A stretch of 64,000 nucleotides of DNA from CAVRQM01 sp963838805 (GTDB lineage Bacteria > Pseudomonadota > Alphaproteobacteria > Acetobacterales > Acetobacteraceae), in assembly GCA_963838805.1 (NCBI GenBank), contig CAWISK010000006.1, forward strand, positions 124,001 through 188,000. The letters run 5' to 3'. Positions within the stretch are counted from its first letter, which is position 1; every line of letters starts with the position of its first letter. Shown one piece after another: positions 25,809 through 34,475 of the stretch. The notes beneath the pieces were generated by a model, which made no database searches, was not told where the DNA came from, and saw only the letters and a program-made list of their open reading frames with translations. The position numbers and the translations under genes are program-made.

Positions 25809-26276
25809 ATGCGGATCGAGTCCGTCCTGCGGGCCAAGCCCGCGCGAATCATCACGATCGGTATGCGCAGTACCGTCATGGACGCGGCGCGTCTCCTGCG
25901 CTCGGAGAATGTCGGCGCCCTGCTGGTCAAGGACACGTGCCAGACCGAGGGCGACGTCCTCCTCGGCATGATGTCAGAGCGCGATGTCGTGCAGGCGATC
26001 GTCGATCATGGCGCGGCGGCGCTCACGATGCCGGTCTCCGCCTTCATGACCCGTGCCATCATCTCGTGCCAGTCGGATGACACCGTCGATCAGGTCGGTG
26101 CGCTGATGAGCGAGCATCATGTGAGACACCTGCCGGTCCAGCATGGCGAATCGCTGGTCGGCGTCATCAGCATCAGGGATCTGCTTGCGCTGGCGACGAT
26201 CGCGGAGAAATCCGTTGACGCGCCCTTCGGACATTTGCCGGCGGGTGGTGCGCCGCGACCGCACCACCTGAATTGA
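25809..26276 (+). CDS. CBS-domain pair protein
   Basis: A 155-residue stand-alone CBS (Bateman) module. The first CBS domain is ITIGMRSTVMDAARLLRSENVGALLVKD and VLLGMMSERDVVQAIVDHG; the second is FMTRAIISCQSDDTVDQVGALMSEHHVRHLPV and LVGVISIRDLL. Such proteins bind adenosyl ligands and act as energy sensors. An AAGGAGGGAGG ribosome site immediately precedes the ATG. The upstream 135 bases are clearly less GC-rich and probably hold its promoter. Confidence 0.88.
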   Translation: MRIESVLRAKPARIITIGMRSTVMDAARLLRSENVGALLVKDTCQTEGDVLLGMMSERDVVQAIVDHGAAALTMPVSAFMTRAIISCQSDDTVDQVGALMSEHHVRHLPVQHGESLVGVISIRDLLALATIAEKSVDAPFGHLPAGGAPRPHHLN

Positions 26277-26328
26277 ACGACAGCCAACTCGCTCGTCCGG
26301 CCGCGGGGATGCGCCGCAGGAGGCCACG

Positions 26329-27303
26329 ATGAAGGTGTGCGTTTTTGGCGCGGGTGCGATCGGTGGCTACATTGGCGCGCATCTGGCGCAGGCCGGGGTC
26401 GATGTGAGCCTGGTGGCGCGCGGCCCGCACCTCGCGGCGATGCAGAGCCGTGGTTTGCGGCTGATCAAGCAGGATGGGGAGATCGTCGTGCGGCCCGTCT
26501 GCACCCACGATCCCGCCGAACTCGGCCCGCAGGATTTCGTGATTGTCGGGCTCAAGGCGCATCAGCTCAGTGCGGCGGTGGAGGCGATGCAGCCGCTGCT
26601 GGGCGAGAAGACCGGCATTGTCACGGCAGTCAACGGCATACCGTACTGGTATTTCCACCGTCATGGCGGCCCGCTGGAGGGTCGCGTGATCGAGAGCGTC
26701 GATCCCGGTGGCCGGCAGTGGCAGGGTCTGCGCCCTGAGCGCGCCATTGGCTGCGTCGTCTACCCTGCCACGGAAGTGGTCGAGCCGGGCGTTATCCGGC
26801 ACGTCTATGGCAACAAGTTTCCGTTGGGCGATCCATCCGGCGAGCAGCCCGAGCGGGTGGCAAGACTGTCCGACGCGTTTATCGCCGCCGGCCTTGACGC
26901 GCCCGTGCTGGACAGCATCCGTGACGAGCTATGGCTCAAGCTGTGGGGCAATTTGTCGTTCAATCCGATCAGCGCCCTGACCCACGCGACGCTCGACGTG
27001 ATCTGCTCCGAGCCGGAAACGCGGGCGGTAGCGCGGGCGATGATGCTGGAGGCGAAGGAGATCGCCGACCGACTCGGTATCCGTTTCCGCGTCGATGTAG
27101 ACCGGCGCATCAACGGCGCGCAGCGGGTCGGCGCGCACAAGACCTCGATGTTGCAGGATCTGGAGCGTGGCCGGGCGATGGAGGTGGCGCCGCTGCTGAC
27201 CGTAATGCAGGAGCTGGGGCGGATGCTGGATGTGGCCACACCCACCATCGACGTGGTGCATGCGCTGGTGGCGCAGCGCGCGAGGGTCGCCGAAGCGCGC
27301 TGA
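26329..27303 (+). CDS. panE: 2-dehydropantoate 2-reductase family (ketopantoate reductase)
   Basis: A 324-residue ApbA/PanE-family NADPH-dependent reductase. The nucleotide site GAGAIGGYIG is at residues 7-16. The C-terminal helical domain has KLWGNLSFNPISALTHATLD with the catalytic Lys/Asn region, and HKTSMLQDLERGRAMEV, the family's substrate segment. Making pantoate for coenzyme A is the textbook role, but paralogues acting on other 2-oxo acids are common, so the symbol is tentative. AGGAGG precedes the ATG. The hydratase gene follows after ~30 bases. Confidence 0.82.
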   Translation: MKVCVFGAGAIGGYIGAHLAQAGVDVSLVARGPHLAAMQSRGLRLIKQDGEIVVRPVCTHDPAELGPQDFVIVGLKAHQLSAAVEAMQPLLGEKTGIVTAVNGIPYWYFHRHGGPLEGRVIESVDPGGRQWQGLRPERAIGCVVYPATEVVEPGVIRHVYGNKFPLGDPSGEQPERVARLSDAFIAAGLDAPVLDSIRDELWLKLWGNLSFNPISALTHATLDVICSEPETRAVARAMMLEAKEIADRLGIRFRVDVDRRINGAQRVGAHKTSMLQDLERGRAMEVAPLLTVMQELGRMLDVATPTIDVVHALVAQRARVAEAR

Positions 27304-27334
27304 CGCATCCGCGTTGGCATCAGGGGAGGGATGC

Positions 27335-28129
27335 ATGGAATACGCGGGCGGCAAGATGCTGGCCGGGACGGATGCCGGCGTGGGCACGGTCACGTTCAAC
27401 CAGCCGGAAAAGCGCAACGCCATGTCGGTCGAGATGTGGGCGGGACTGGCCGCAATCCTCGATCGGTTTGCCGCCGATCCGGACGTGAAAGTGGTGGTGC
27501 TGACCGGGGCTGGCGACAAGGCGTTCGTCTCGGGGGCCGATATCAGCCAGTTCGACCAGTTGCGCGGCGATGCCGACGCGCAGCAGGAATACGACCGGCA
27601 GACCAGTGCCGGGCGCGCCACGCTGGCTGGCTTCGCCAAGCCGATCATCGCCCAGATCTGCGGCTATTGCCTGGGCGGCGGGCTCAATATCGCCATGCAG
27701 GCCGACATCCGCATCGCCGCCGAGGGTGCGGAGTTCGGGGCACCCGCGGCCAGGATCGGCAACGTCTATGGGCTGGAGATGGCGCGCAAGCTGGTGTCGC
27801 TGATCGGCCCCGCGCACGCGCGCATGATGCTGTACACCGGCAGCCGCATCGGCGCCGCCGAGGCGGAGCGGATCGGCCTGGTCAACCGCGTGGTGCCGGC
27901 GGACACGCTGGCGTCCACGGTCGCGGAGATCGCCGCCGCCATCGCCGCCAACGCGCAGCTTTCGGTGCTGGCCCACAAGCTGGTGATCAGCGAGGCGGTG
28001 AAGGACGCAGGCGAGCGCGACCCTGGCGCCGTGCAACGTGCGGTGAAAGCCTGTCTGGACAGCGAGGATTATCGGGAGGGACGCAGGGCCTTCATGGAGA
28101 AGCGGGCGCCGCGGTTTGTGGGGCGGTGA
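27335..28129 (+). CDS. Enoyl-CoA hydratase/isomerase (crotonase) family protein
   Basis: A 264-residue crotonase. It has VTFNQPEKRNAMS at the N-terminus, the first oxyanion-hole strand SGADISQFDQL, and the second oxyanion loop ICGYCLGGGLNIAMQADIRIAAEGAEFGAPAARIG. The Glu residues used by true hydratases are not clearly both present, so a hydratase or an isomerase is possible. It starts at the ATG at 27335; an overlapping ATG four bases earlier is out of frame. The 3' ~480 bases recur, imperfectly, at 29238-29722. Confidence 0.88.
   Translation: MEYAGGKMLAGTDAGVGTVTFNQPEKRNAMSVEMWAGLAAILDRFAADPDVKVVVLTGAGDKAFVSGADISQFDQLRGDADAQQEYDRQTSAGRATLAGFAKPIIAQICGYCLGGGLNIAMQADIRIAAEGAEFGAPAARIGNVYGLEMARKLVSLIGPAHARMMLYTGSRIGAAEAERIGLVNRVVPADTLASTVAEIAAAIAANAQLSVLAHKLVISEAVKDAGERDPGAVQRAVKACLDSEDYREGRRAFMEKRAPRFVGR
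27647..28129 (+). repeat. Direct repeat, copy A (3' part of the hydratase gene)
   Basis: This segment is repeated at 29238-29722 in the same orientation, about 93-95% identical by eye, with uninterrupted identical tracts of more than 70 bases. The similarity continues a little past the stop (a shared GGACTGTTCGC). The two copies flank 1.1 kb containing the GST gene. Confidence 0.85.
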
Positions 28130-28181
28130 GGGGGCCGGGACTGTTCGCACAATTCGCGCAGCCTGTGCGCGCAGCAAAAGA

Positions 28182-28225
28182 CCCTCACCCCGGCCCTCTC
28201 CCTCAGGGAGAGGGTTGAGTGAGGG
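28182..28225. repeat. Palindromic intergenic repeat (REP-like)
   Basis: Nested inverted repeats. The outer arms CCCTCAC (28182-28188) and GTGAGGG (28219-28225) enclose inner arms CCCTCTCCC (28194-28202) and GGGAGAGGG (28206-28214) with a 3-base loop. This resembles the family of short intergenic palindromes seen in many proteobacterial genomes. It lies between the converging hydratase and GST genes, where it may also serve as a two-way transcription stop. Confidence 0.75.
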
Positions 28226-28244
28226 TGTCAGCCCGTCAATTCGG

Positions 28245-28940
28245 CTATCCGCGCATCACCGTTTCGTGGACCGCCGTGCAATGGCGCACGAGGCTTTGCC
28301 GCGAGGAAACGAACTGCTTCAGCGGCGTGTCGATATCATAGAAATGGATATTGGCGATGAACCCGTAAATGCCGGCGTCGATGCTGGTCGGGTGCGGCCC
28401 GTGCACATATCCGCCGACCGGAACGAGATCGGCGAGCACGCCGAGATCGGCGAGACCGCGCGCGTAGGCCGCGTCCGGCGCGTATCGGCCGATGCCCTGG
28501 AAATGATACCGCTTGAAATTGAATTCGCGCGCCTTGGCCAACCCCTCCTCGGTGACGCTCGGGTGCTCGCGCATGAGCGCCGCGCGGAATGCCGGCCAGT
28601 AACGCTCGTCCTTCCACCGCGAATACGACATCACCCAGTAGAGATCGTCGAGCAGGCGAGTGACAAGAAGGCTCAAGTCGCGCTCGCGCGCGCCCAGCGC
28701 CGCATCAATCGTCAGCCGGTATTTGCCGATCAGATGGGCGATGATGGTTTCGCTGTCGCCGATGGTCTCGCCGTCGTCCACGATATAGGGCAGCTGCCCG
28801 CGCGGCGCCGCCGACGCATCGAAAATGTGCTCATGCACGAACGGGAGGCCGACAAGTCGCAGAAAAGCAAAGACCTTCAGCCCGTAGCCGTTGTTGTCGG
28901 CCACGCCGAAGAGCGTCGGATAGGAGTAGAGAGTGATCAT
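28245..28940 (-). CDS. Glutathione S-transferase family protein
   Basis: A 231-residue GST-fold protein. The thioredoxin-like N-terminal domain has ITLYSYPTLFGVADNNGYGLKVFAFLRLVGLPF and the cis-Pro region QLPYIVDDGETIGDSETII. The helical C-terminal domain has GGYVHGPHPTSIDAGIYGFIANI. The G-S-site residue is not the usual Ser/Cys of bacterial beta-class enzymes, so it is closer to the metaxin/failed-axon-like group. Its G+C is a little lower than its surroundings, and it is bracketed by the duplicated hydratase segment. Confidence 0.82.
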   Translation of the reverse strand: MITLYSYPTLFGVADNNGYGLKVFAFLRLVGLPFVHEHIFDASAAPRGQLPYIVDDGETIGDSETIIAHLIGKYRLTIDAALGARERDLSLLVTRLLDDLYWVMSYSRWKDERYWPAFRAALMREHPSVTEEGLAKAREFNFKRYHFQGIGRYAPDAAYARGLADLGVLADLVPVGGYVHGPHPTSIDAGIYGFIANIHFYDIDTPLKQFVSSRQSLVRHCTAVHETVMRG

Positions 28941-29237
28941 GCCCGCGAGACTGTAGCCTGGCTAGGTGTCAGAGAATCCGCCCTTCCCCGAAGGGGAGGA
29001 CGGCACTACCGGCACAACTGTGCCCACGCCAATCGCATTTCGCCCCGCCTTTGTCCAGCCTGGATACGCTTCGCCGGCAAAGAAAAGCGATCGTCCCCGC
29101 TCGACGCGGGCCTCGTAGCAGCCTGTCGCGGCGACGTGCGCGCGGCCAGCTATCGCGCTCATCGGCGCACAGGCGCGCTATCTCCTCGTCGACCTTTGCC
29201 GCGCCGGCGTGGAACGAACGCATGCGAGCGTGCGGCT
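28941..29237. other. Non-coding spacer between GST and the hydratase duplicate
   Basis: No convincing gene. It holds a 7-bp hairpin at 28983-28999 (CTTCCCC, loop GAA, GGGGAGG). Short ORFs on both strands have no recognisable family and odd residue make-up, so I read it as remnant or junction DNA from the duplication event. Confidence 0.6.
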
Positions 29238-29722
29238 GCTATGGCGCAGATTCGCGGCTACTGCCTGGGCGGCGGCCTGAACATCGCATGCAGGCCGACA
29301 TCCGCATTGCCGCTGAGGGCGCCGAGTTCGGGGCACCCGCCGCCAGGATCGGCAACGTCTATGGGCTGGAGATGGCGCGCAAGCTGGTGTCGCTGATCGG
29401 CCCCGCGCACGCGCGCATGATGCTCTACACCGGCAGCCGCATCGGCGCCGCCGAGGCGGAGCGGATCGGCCTGGTCAATCGCGTGGTGCCGGCGGACACG
29501 CTGGCGTCCACGGTCGCAGAGATCGCGGCCGCCATCGCCGCCAACGCGCAGCTCTCGGTGCTGGCCCACAAGCTGGTGATCAGCGAGGCGGTGAAGGACG
29601 CGGACGAGCGCGATCCCGGCGCGGTGCAGCGCGCGGTCAAGGCGTGTCTTGACAGCGAGGATTATCGCGAGGGCCGCACGGCTTTCATGGAGAAGCGGGC
29701 GCCGCGGTTTGTGGGAAAATGA
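29238..29722 (+). pseudogene. Truncated, frameshifted duplicate of the enoyl-CoA hydratase
   Basis: The last ~160 codons of the hydratase at 27335-28129 reappear here. The copy begins abruptly at AQIRGYCLGGGLNIA and lacks the N-terminal half, including the first oxyanion strand. It loses one base near 29288 (ATCGCATGC instead of ATCGCCATGC), then continues in the correct frame through ADIRIAAEGAEFGAPAARIG to ARKLVSLIGPAHA and the end KRAPRFVGK. It lacks a proper start and cannot form an active crotonase. High DNA similarity indicates a recent duplication or gene conversion. Confidence 0.88.
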
Positions 29723-30072
29723 GGGTTGGACTGTTCGCCGGGTTGCGGATGGTCGGTCACGCACGTTGGCCGGTTGCCGAGCCGAACCGTTGCGGATTCG
29801 TGGTTGCCCGGCGCGACGCTGCGCGTGGTGCGATTGAGCAACCGAAGCCGGGCTTGACTTCAAGCCGTCGCACGGCTTCGTTTGGCTGGGCGCTCCTGCC
29901 GCTCGTTCGTGCGCCGTCGAGAAAGCCGCCCGCGCGCGCAGCCACCATGACGCGGTCAGGCGCCGAGGCCGGCTGCCATTGTTCGCCACTCGGAACAGCC
30001 CGTGCCGATTGAAGCCTGTTATCACGCAAGCCGGAGCTGTCACATGCACGGTCGATCCAGAGGAGACATGGC
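29723..30072. other. 350-base intergenic region, nothing recognised
   Basis: This lies between the hydratase remnant and an aldo/keto reductase. The first ~15 bases continue the duplication. The remainder shows no credible ORF, tRNA or clear hairpin. GAGGAGAC just before the ATG at 30073 is the ribosome site of the next gene. Confidence 0.6.
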
Positions 30073-30954
30073 ATGACCGATATCAGCAAGGCCGGAACGT
30101 TCACGCTCGGTGATCGCACCGTGAAGCGCCTCGGCTACGGCGCGATGCAGCTCGCCGGACCGGGCGTGTTCGGGCCGCCGAAGGATCGTGCCAGCGCGCT
30201 TGCGGTGCTTCGCGAAGCGGTGGCGAGCGGGGTCGATCACATCGATACGAGCGACTTTTACGGCCCGCACGTCACCAATGAGCTGATCCGCGAGGCGCTC
30301 CACCCGTATCCGGCCGATCTGGTGATCGTCACCAAGATCGGCGCGCGGCGCGGCGAGGACGGCTCGTGGAATCCGGCCTTTTCGACCGAAGCACTGGCGA
30401 GCGCGGTGCACGACAATCTGCGCAATTTGGGCGTGGACGTGCTGGACGTGGTCAATCTGCGCCTCATGTTCGACGTCCACGGTCCAGCCGAGGGTTCAAT
30501 CGAGGCACCGCTGACGGCGCTCGCCGAGCTCCAGCGACAGGGGCTCGTTCGCCATGTCGGCCTCAGCAACGCGACGTCCAGGCAGGTCGCCGAGGGCCGC
30601 GCCATCGCGGATATCGTCTGCGTGCAGAACCAATACAACCTTGCACATCGGGACGATGACGCACTGATCGATGAGCTGGCTGTTGCGGGGATCGCCTATG
30701 TGCCGTTCTTCCCGCTCGGCGGCTTCACCCCGCTCCAGTCGACCGCGCTCAGCGATGTGGCCGCATTGCTTGGCGCAACGTCGATGCAGGTCGCGCTCGC
30801 CTGGCTGCTCCGCCGTGCGCCCAACATCCTGTTGATCCCCGGCACCTCGTCAATCGGACATCTGCGGGAAAACCTCGCGGCCGCTGAACTCGAGTTGCCG
30901 AAGGACGCCATCGTCGCCCTCGCCCAGATCGGGACGAACGGGGCGCCAGCCTGA
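30073..30954 (+). CDS. Aldo/keto reductase (copy 1)
   Basis: A 293-residue NADPH-dependent aldo/keto reductase with a TIM barrel. It shows LGYGAMQLAGPGVFG, the catalytic Asp and Tyr in HIDTSDFYGP, Lys in VIVTKIGARRG, and the cofactor-binding PGTSSIGHLRENLAAAE near the C-terminus. The usual His of the catalytic tetrad (in an LHR/QHR-type context) is replaced by NLR in DVVNLRLM, as in the YdbC-like subgroup. Substrate unknown. It is the plus-strand partner facing the second reductase, tail to tail. Confidence 0.88.
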   Translation: MTDISKAGTFTLGDRTVKRLGYGAMQLAGPGVFGPPKDRASALAVLREAVASGVDHIDTSDFYGPHVTNELIREALHPYPADLVIVTKIGARRGEDGSWNPAFSTEALASAVHDNLRNLGVDVLDVVNLRLMFDVHGPAEGSIEAPLTALAELQRQGLVRHVGLSNATSRQVAEGRAIADIVCVQNQYNLAHRDDDALIDELAVAGIAYVPFFPLGGFTPLQSTALSDVAALLGATSMQVALAWLLRRAPNILLIPGTSSIGHLRENLAAAELELPKDAIVALAQIGTNGAPA

Positions 30955-31016
30955 TGTCGGTTGCGCCGATGAAGGTACGTGCCGCCATTAACCCTTCGAT
31001 CTCGCGCGACTGATGC

Positions 31017-32010
31017 TCAGCGACCGACTAGCTTCTGCAGATGTTCCGGGTACCGGGCTCCTTGCACCGCGATTTTGGAGAGGGCGCCGTCGATCTCGCG
31101 GAGATCGTCGGATGTCAGTTCGACGGCAGCCGCTCCGATGTTCTCTTCCAGTCGATGCAGCTTCGTGGTACCGGGGATCGGAACGATCCAGGGCTTCTGG
31201 GCAAGCAGCCACGCGAGCGCGATCTGCGCAGGCGCTGTCTGCTTGCTCCTCTGCGATTTCGCCGAGCAGATCAACCAGGGCCTGATTCGCCTTTCGAGCC
31301 TCCGGCGCGAAGCGGGGAACGATGTTGCGGAAGTCGGTGCTGTCGAACGTCGTGTTCTCGCTGATCGCACCCGTGAGAAAGCCCTTGCCCAGAGGGCTGA
31401 AGGGGACGAAGCCGATCCCAAGCTCATCGAGCGTCGGCAGGACATCCGTTTCCGGCTCTCGCCACCACAGCGAATATTCGCTCTGAAGAGCAGCGACGGG
31501 CTGAACTGCGTGGGCACGACGGATCGTCTGCACGCCTGCCTCGGACAGGCCAAAATGCTTGACCTTGCCCTCCTGGATCAGCTCCTTGACCGCGCCGGCA
31601 ACGTCTTCGATCGGTACGTTCGGATCGACGCGATGCTGATAGAACAAATCGATCATGTCGGTCTTCAGCCGCTTGAGCGAAGCCTCGGCCACCTTCTTGA
31701 TGTGCTCCGGCCGACTATCCAGCCCCCGCTGCTGGCCGGTATTCTGATCGAAGCCGAAGCCGAACTTGGTGGCGATGACGACCTGACCCCTGAACGGGGC
31801 CAGTGCCTCGCCGACAAGCTCCTCGTTCATGAACGGGCCGTAGGCTTCTGCAGTATCGAAAAAGGTGACACCGCGTTCGACCGCCGACCGGATCAGCGAG
31901 ACTCCTTCCTGCTCATTGACCGCCGGGCCATAACCAAAGCTAAGTCCCATGCAGCCGAGCCCGATGGCGGAGACTTCCAATCCGCCGCTGCCAAGTCTGC
32001 GCTTTTCCAT
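31017..32010 (-). CDS. Aldo/keto reductase (copy 2, frameshifted)
   Basis: An AKR13/YhdN-like reductase. It starts MEKRRLGSGGLEVSAIGLGCMG after AAGGAG, with FFDTAEAYGPFMNEELVG (Asp, Tyr), VIATKFGFGFD (Lys) and LFYQHRVDPNVPIED (His), so the full catalytic tetrad is present. One surplus base near 31245 shifts the frame after LLGEIAEE. The other frame continues KQTAPAQIALAWLLAQKPWIVPIPG, with the cofactor loop, to LQKLVGR. Restored length is 330 residues. Together with the cupin it forms a two-gene operon with lower G+C than the chromosome around it. Confidence 0.85.
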
Positions 32011-32023
32011 GACTTCTGCTCCT

Positions 32024-32419
32024 TCAGGCCTGATACTCTTTGTCGCTGACATGCTCCATCCACTCGACAATCTTTCCTTCGAGTGCTTCCGCAATGGCGA
32101 TGTGCGTCATGGCCGTGGCTGGCGATGCGCCGTGCCAATGCTTCTCACCCGGCGCGAACCAGACCACGTCTCCCGGCCGGATTTCCTCAATTGGGCCGCC
32201 CTCGCGTTGCGCCCGCCCGCAGCCGGCCGTGACGATCAGCGTCTGACCTAACGGGTGCGTATGCCAGGCTGTGCGAGCGCCCGGCTCGAATGTGACAGTT
32301 GCTCCGCCCACGCGTGCCGGTTCGCTTCTTTGGAACGGAGCATCAATACGCACGGTGCCGGTGAAATATTCGGCCGGACCCTTGCCTGACGGCTGCGATC
32401 CAATTCGTCTGATCTCCAT
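32024..32419 (-). CDS. Cupin-domain protein
   Basis: A 131-residue single-domain cupin. Metal-binding His and Glu residues occur in TAWHTHPLGQTLIV (motif 1) and in GDVVWFAPGEKHWHGASP (motif 2). Small cupins of this type (quercetinase-like, often beside aldo/keto reductases and LysR regulators) may bind a metal and act on small organic molecules; the substrate is unknown. AAAGGAGG precedes its ATG. The reductase gene follows after 13 bases. Confidence 0.85.
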   Translation of the reverse strand: MEIRRIGSQPSGKGPAEYFTGTVRIDAPFQRSEPARVGGATVTFEPGARTAWHTHPLGQTLIVTAGCGRAQREGGPIEEIRPGDVVWFAPGEKHWHGASPATAMTHIAIAEALEGKIVEWMEHVSDKEYQA

Positions 32420-32522
32420 GGCTGGCCTCCTTTGACGTGGCTGGGCGGTCGCCGACTGCCGTTGGCTGCAAATCTAACGGACGCGAGGGGTTGCGATTAG
32501 GCGGCAGAATTGGCATGGACCA

Positions 32523-32909
32523 ATGAAGAGGACTCATGTCGCAAAACGGGGACGGCCGCTGACTCCGCAAGACCTGACAGCCCATAACTGCATCAATCTC
32601 CGCCTTCCAACCCACGGCGGGCTCTACGCCTGGGAATTCGAGAAAGGCGGACGCGAGCTGAAGGTGCGGGTCGAGGGTCAGTTGGTGTTCAACAACACCG
32701 CCCTCAGGCTGAACGCGGTCCTGGCCGGGTTGGGTCTGGCCTATTTGCCCGAGGATCAGGTGCAAGATCACATTGCGGAGGGGCGGCTCGTCCGAGTGTT
32801 GGCCGATTGGTGCCCGTTATTCCCAGGCTACCACCTTTACTATCCCAGCCGCCGGCAATCTTCACCGGCCTTCGCCCTGCTGGTCGAGGCGCTGCGCTAC
32901 AGAGGTTGA
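32523..32909 (+). pseudogene. LysR-family regulator remnant (effector domain only)
   Basis: The reading frame encodes the C-terminal ~125 residues of a LysR-type regulator (PQDLTAHNCINLRLPTHGGLYAWEFEKGGRELKV, GLGLAYLPEDQV, FPGYHLYYPSRRQSSPAFALLVEALR). The DNA-binding helix-turn-helix and half of the effector domain are missing. Upstream sequence up to the divergent cupin gene is only ~100 bases and shows no trace of them in any frame. The regulator of the reductase/cupin operon has thus been cut off, probably by deletion. Confidence 0.85.
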
Positions 32910-32984
32910 GACGGGGCGTTCCCTCACCGCTTGCCGTCAGACGCCCGGTACGTCGGCAAGCGGACCCGGGAAGGTGCCCCGACC

Positions 32985-34433
32985 TTAATCCCCCACCACC
33001 GCCAGCCCCTCTCGCCGCAGCTCCGCGCCGAGATCGCCCAGTGCGGCCACGAACCCGTCCAGCACCTCGTCGATCTCGCGCTTGCTGATGATCAGCGGCG
33101 GGCTGAAGCACAGCGTGTCGCCGGGGGCCGCGCGGCCGATGATGCCGTGTGACTCACCCAGCTTCTGCGCGCGGCTCGCCAGCTTGCGCGTGGGGTCGAA
33201 ATTGCGCCTCGCCGCCTTGTCCTCGATCAGTTCGATGGCGCCGATCAGTCCCACGCCGCGCACCTCGCCCACCAGCGGGTGCGCGGCGAAGCGGTCGCGC
33301 AAGCCCTTTTGCATGTAGGCGCCGACCTCGCGCACGTGCGAGCCGATATCGGTCTCGTCGTAGATCTTCAGCGTCTCCACCGCGACCGCGGCCGGTACCG
33401 GATGGCCGGAATAGGTAAAGCCGTGGCCGAACGTGCCGATCGCGTGGCTCTCGTCCGCCAGCGCCTCGAACACGCGCTCGTTGACCATCACGGCACTGAT
33501 CGGCAGGTACGACGCCGACAGCGCCTTGGCGCACACAAGGATGTCGGGGTTGATGTCGAAGGTCTGGCTTCCCCAGTATTCGCCCGTGCGCCAGAAGCCG
33601 CAGATCACCTCGTCGGCGACCAGCAGCACGTCGTGCTTGCGCAGCACCTTCTGGATTTTCTCGAAATAGGTGCGGGGCGGCACAATCACGCCGCCCGCAC
33701 CCATCACCGGCTCGGCCCACATCGCCGCCACCGTCTCCGGCCCCTCGGCCAGGATCAGCTGCTCCAGATCGTCCGCGCAGCGGCTGGCGAATTGCTCCTC
33801 GGTCTCGCCGTCCAGGGCGCCGTGGTAGAAATGCGGCGTGGTGGTGTGCAGGAAGCCGGGCAGGGGCACGTCGAAGCTGCGGTGGTTGTTCGGCAGCCCG
33901 GTCAGGCTGGAGGCGGCCACGGTGATGCCGTGATAGCCGCCGATCCGGCCGATGATCTTCTTCTTCTGCGGCCGGCCCAGCGCGTTGTTGAGGAACCAGA
34001 CCATCTTGATTGCGGTGTCGTTCGCCTCGCTGCCGGAATTGGCGAAGAACACCTTGCTCATCGGCACCGGCGCGCGGGCGATCAGCATCTCGGCCAGGTC
34101 GATGGTCGGCTCATGCGATTTCGCGGTGAAGGTGTGGTAGAACGGCAGCTTGCGCATCTGCGCCGCCGCCGCATCGACCAGGCGCTCGTTATCGAAGCCG
34201 AGCGACGCGCACCACAGCCCGGCCACCGTGTCGATGTAGCTCTTGCCGGAATCGTCCCACACCCGCACACCCTTGCCGTGGGTAATGACCACGGGTCCGG
34301 CGGTCTGGTGCGCGCGCAGATCGGTATACGAGTGCAGCACATGCGCCACGTCACGGGCGGCCGGCGAGTTGGGGCGCAGGGCGGCGGAGGGCGGCGTCAT
34401 TGGCGTCTTCCCGGCTGATGTTTGGTCCAGCAT
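32985..34433 (-). CDS. Class III (omega) aminotransferase
   Basis: A 482-residue fold-type I, class III PLP aminotransferase of the beta-alanine/omega-amino-acid group. It shows KGVRVWDDSGKSYIDTVAGLW, FFANSGSEANDTAIKMV, GGYHGITVAASSLTG, VLLVADEVICGFWRTGEYWG with the PLP Asp, and the Schiff-base Lys in LVCAKALSASYLPISA. The family transfers amino groups from omega-amino acids or amines to pyruvate. Starts at 34433 or 34400 are both possible. It is followed by no obvious partner; pyrE lies just upstream on the same strand. Confidence 0.9.
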   Translation of the reverse strand: MLDQTSAGKTPMTPPSAALRPNSPAARDVAHVLHSYTDLRAHQTAGPVVITHGKGVRVWDDSGKSYIDTVAGLWCASLGFDNERLVDAAAAQMRKLPFYHTFTAKSHEPTIDLAEMLIARAPVPMSKVFFANSGSEANDTAIKMVWFLNNALGRPQKKKIIGRIGGYHGITVAASSLTGLPNNHRSFDVPLPGFLHTTTPHFYHGALDGETEEQFASRCADDLEQLILAEGPETVAAMWAEPVMGAGGVIVPPRTYFEKIQKVLRKHDVLLVADEVICGFWRTGEYWGSQTFDINPDILVCAKALSASYLPISAVMVNERVFEALADESHAIGTFGHGFTYSGHPVPAAVAVETLKIYDETDIGSHVREVGAYMQKGLRDRFAAHPLVGEVRGVGLIGAIELIEDKAARRNFDPTRKLASRAQKLGESHGIIGRAAPGDTLCFSPPLIISKREIDEVLDGFVAALGDLGAELRREGLAVVGD

Positions 34434-34475
34434 ACCCTGTCCGGGGTGGTCCGGGCTACCACGGGGCCGGCGCTG

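Noticed and set aside
24637..25971. A 444-residue prenyl synthase with a long C-terminal extension
   Set aside because: The extension starts at a frameshift and overlaps the CBS gene and its promoter; the neighbouring frame holds the proper family ending.
28983..28999. Rho-independent terminator
   Set aside because: The 7-bp hairpin has no T-run on either strand.
29051..29722. A complete second enoyl-CoA hydratase gene
   Set aside because: The N-terminal half is unrelated sequence; only the last ~140-160 codons match, after a one-base loss.
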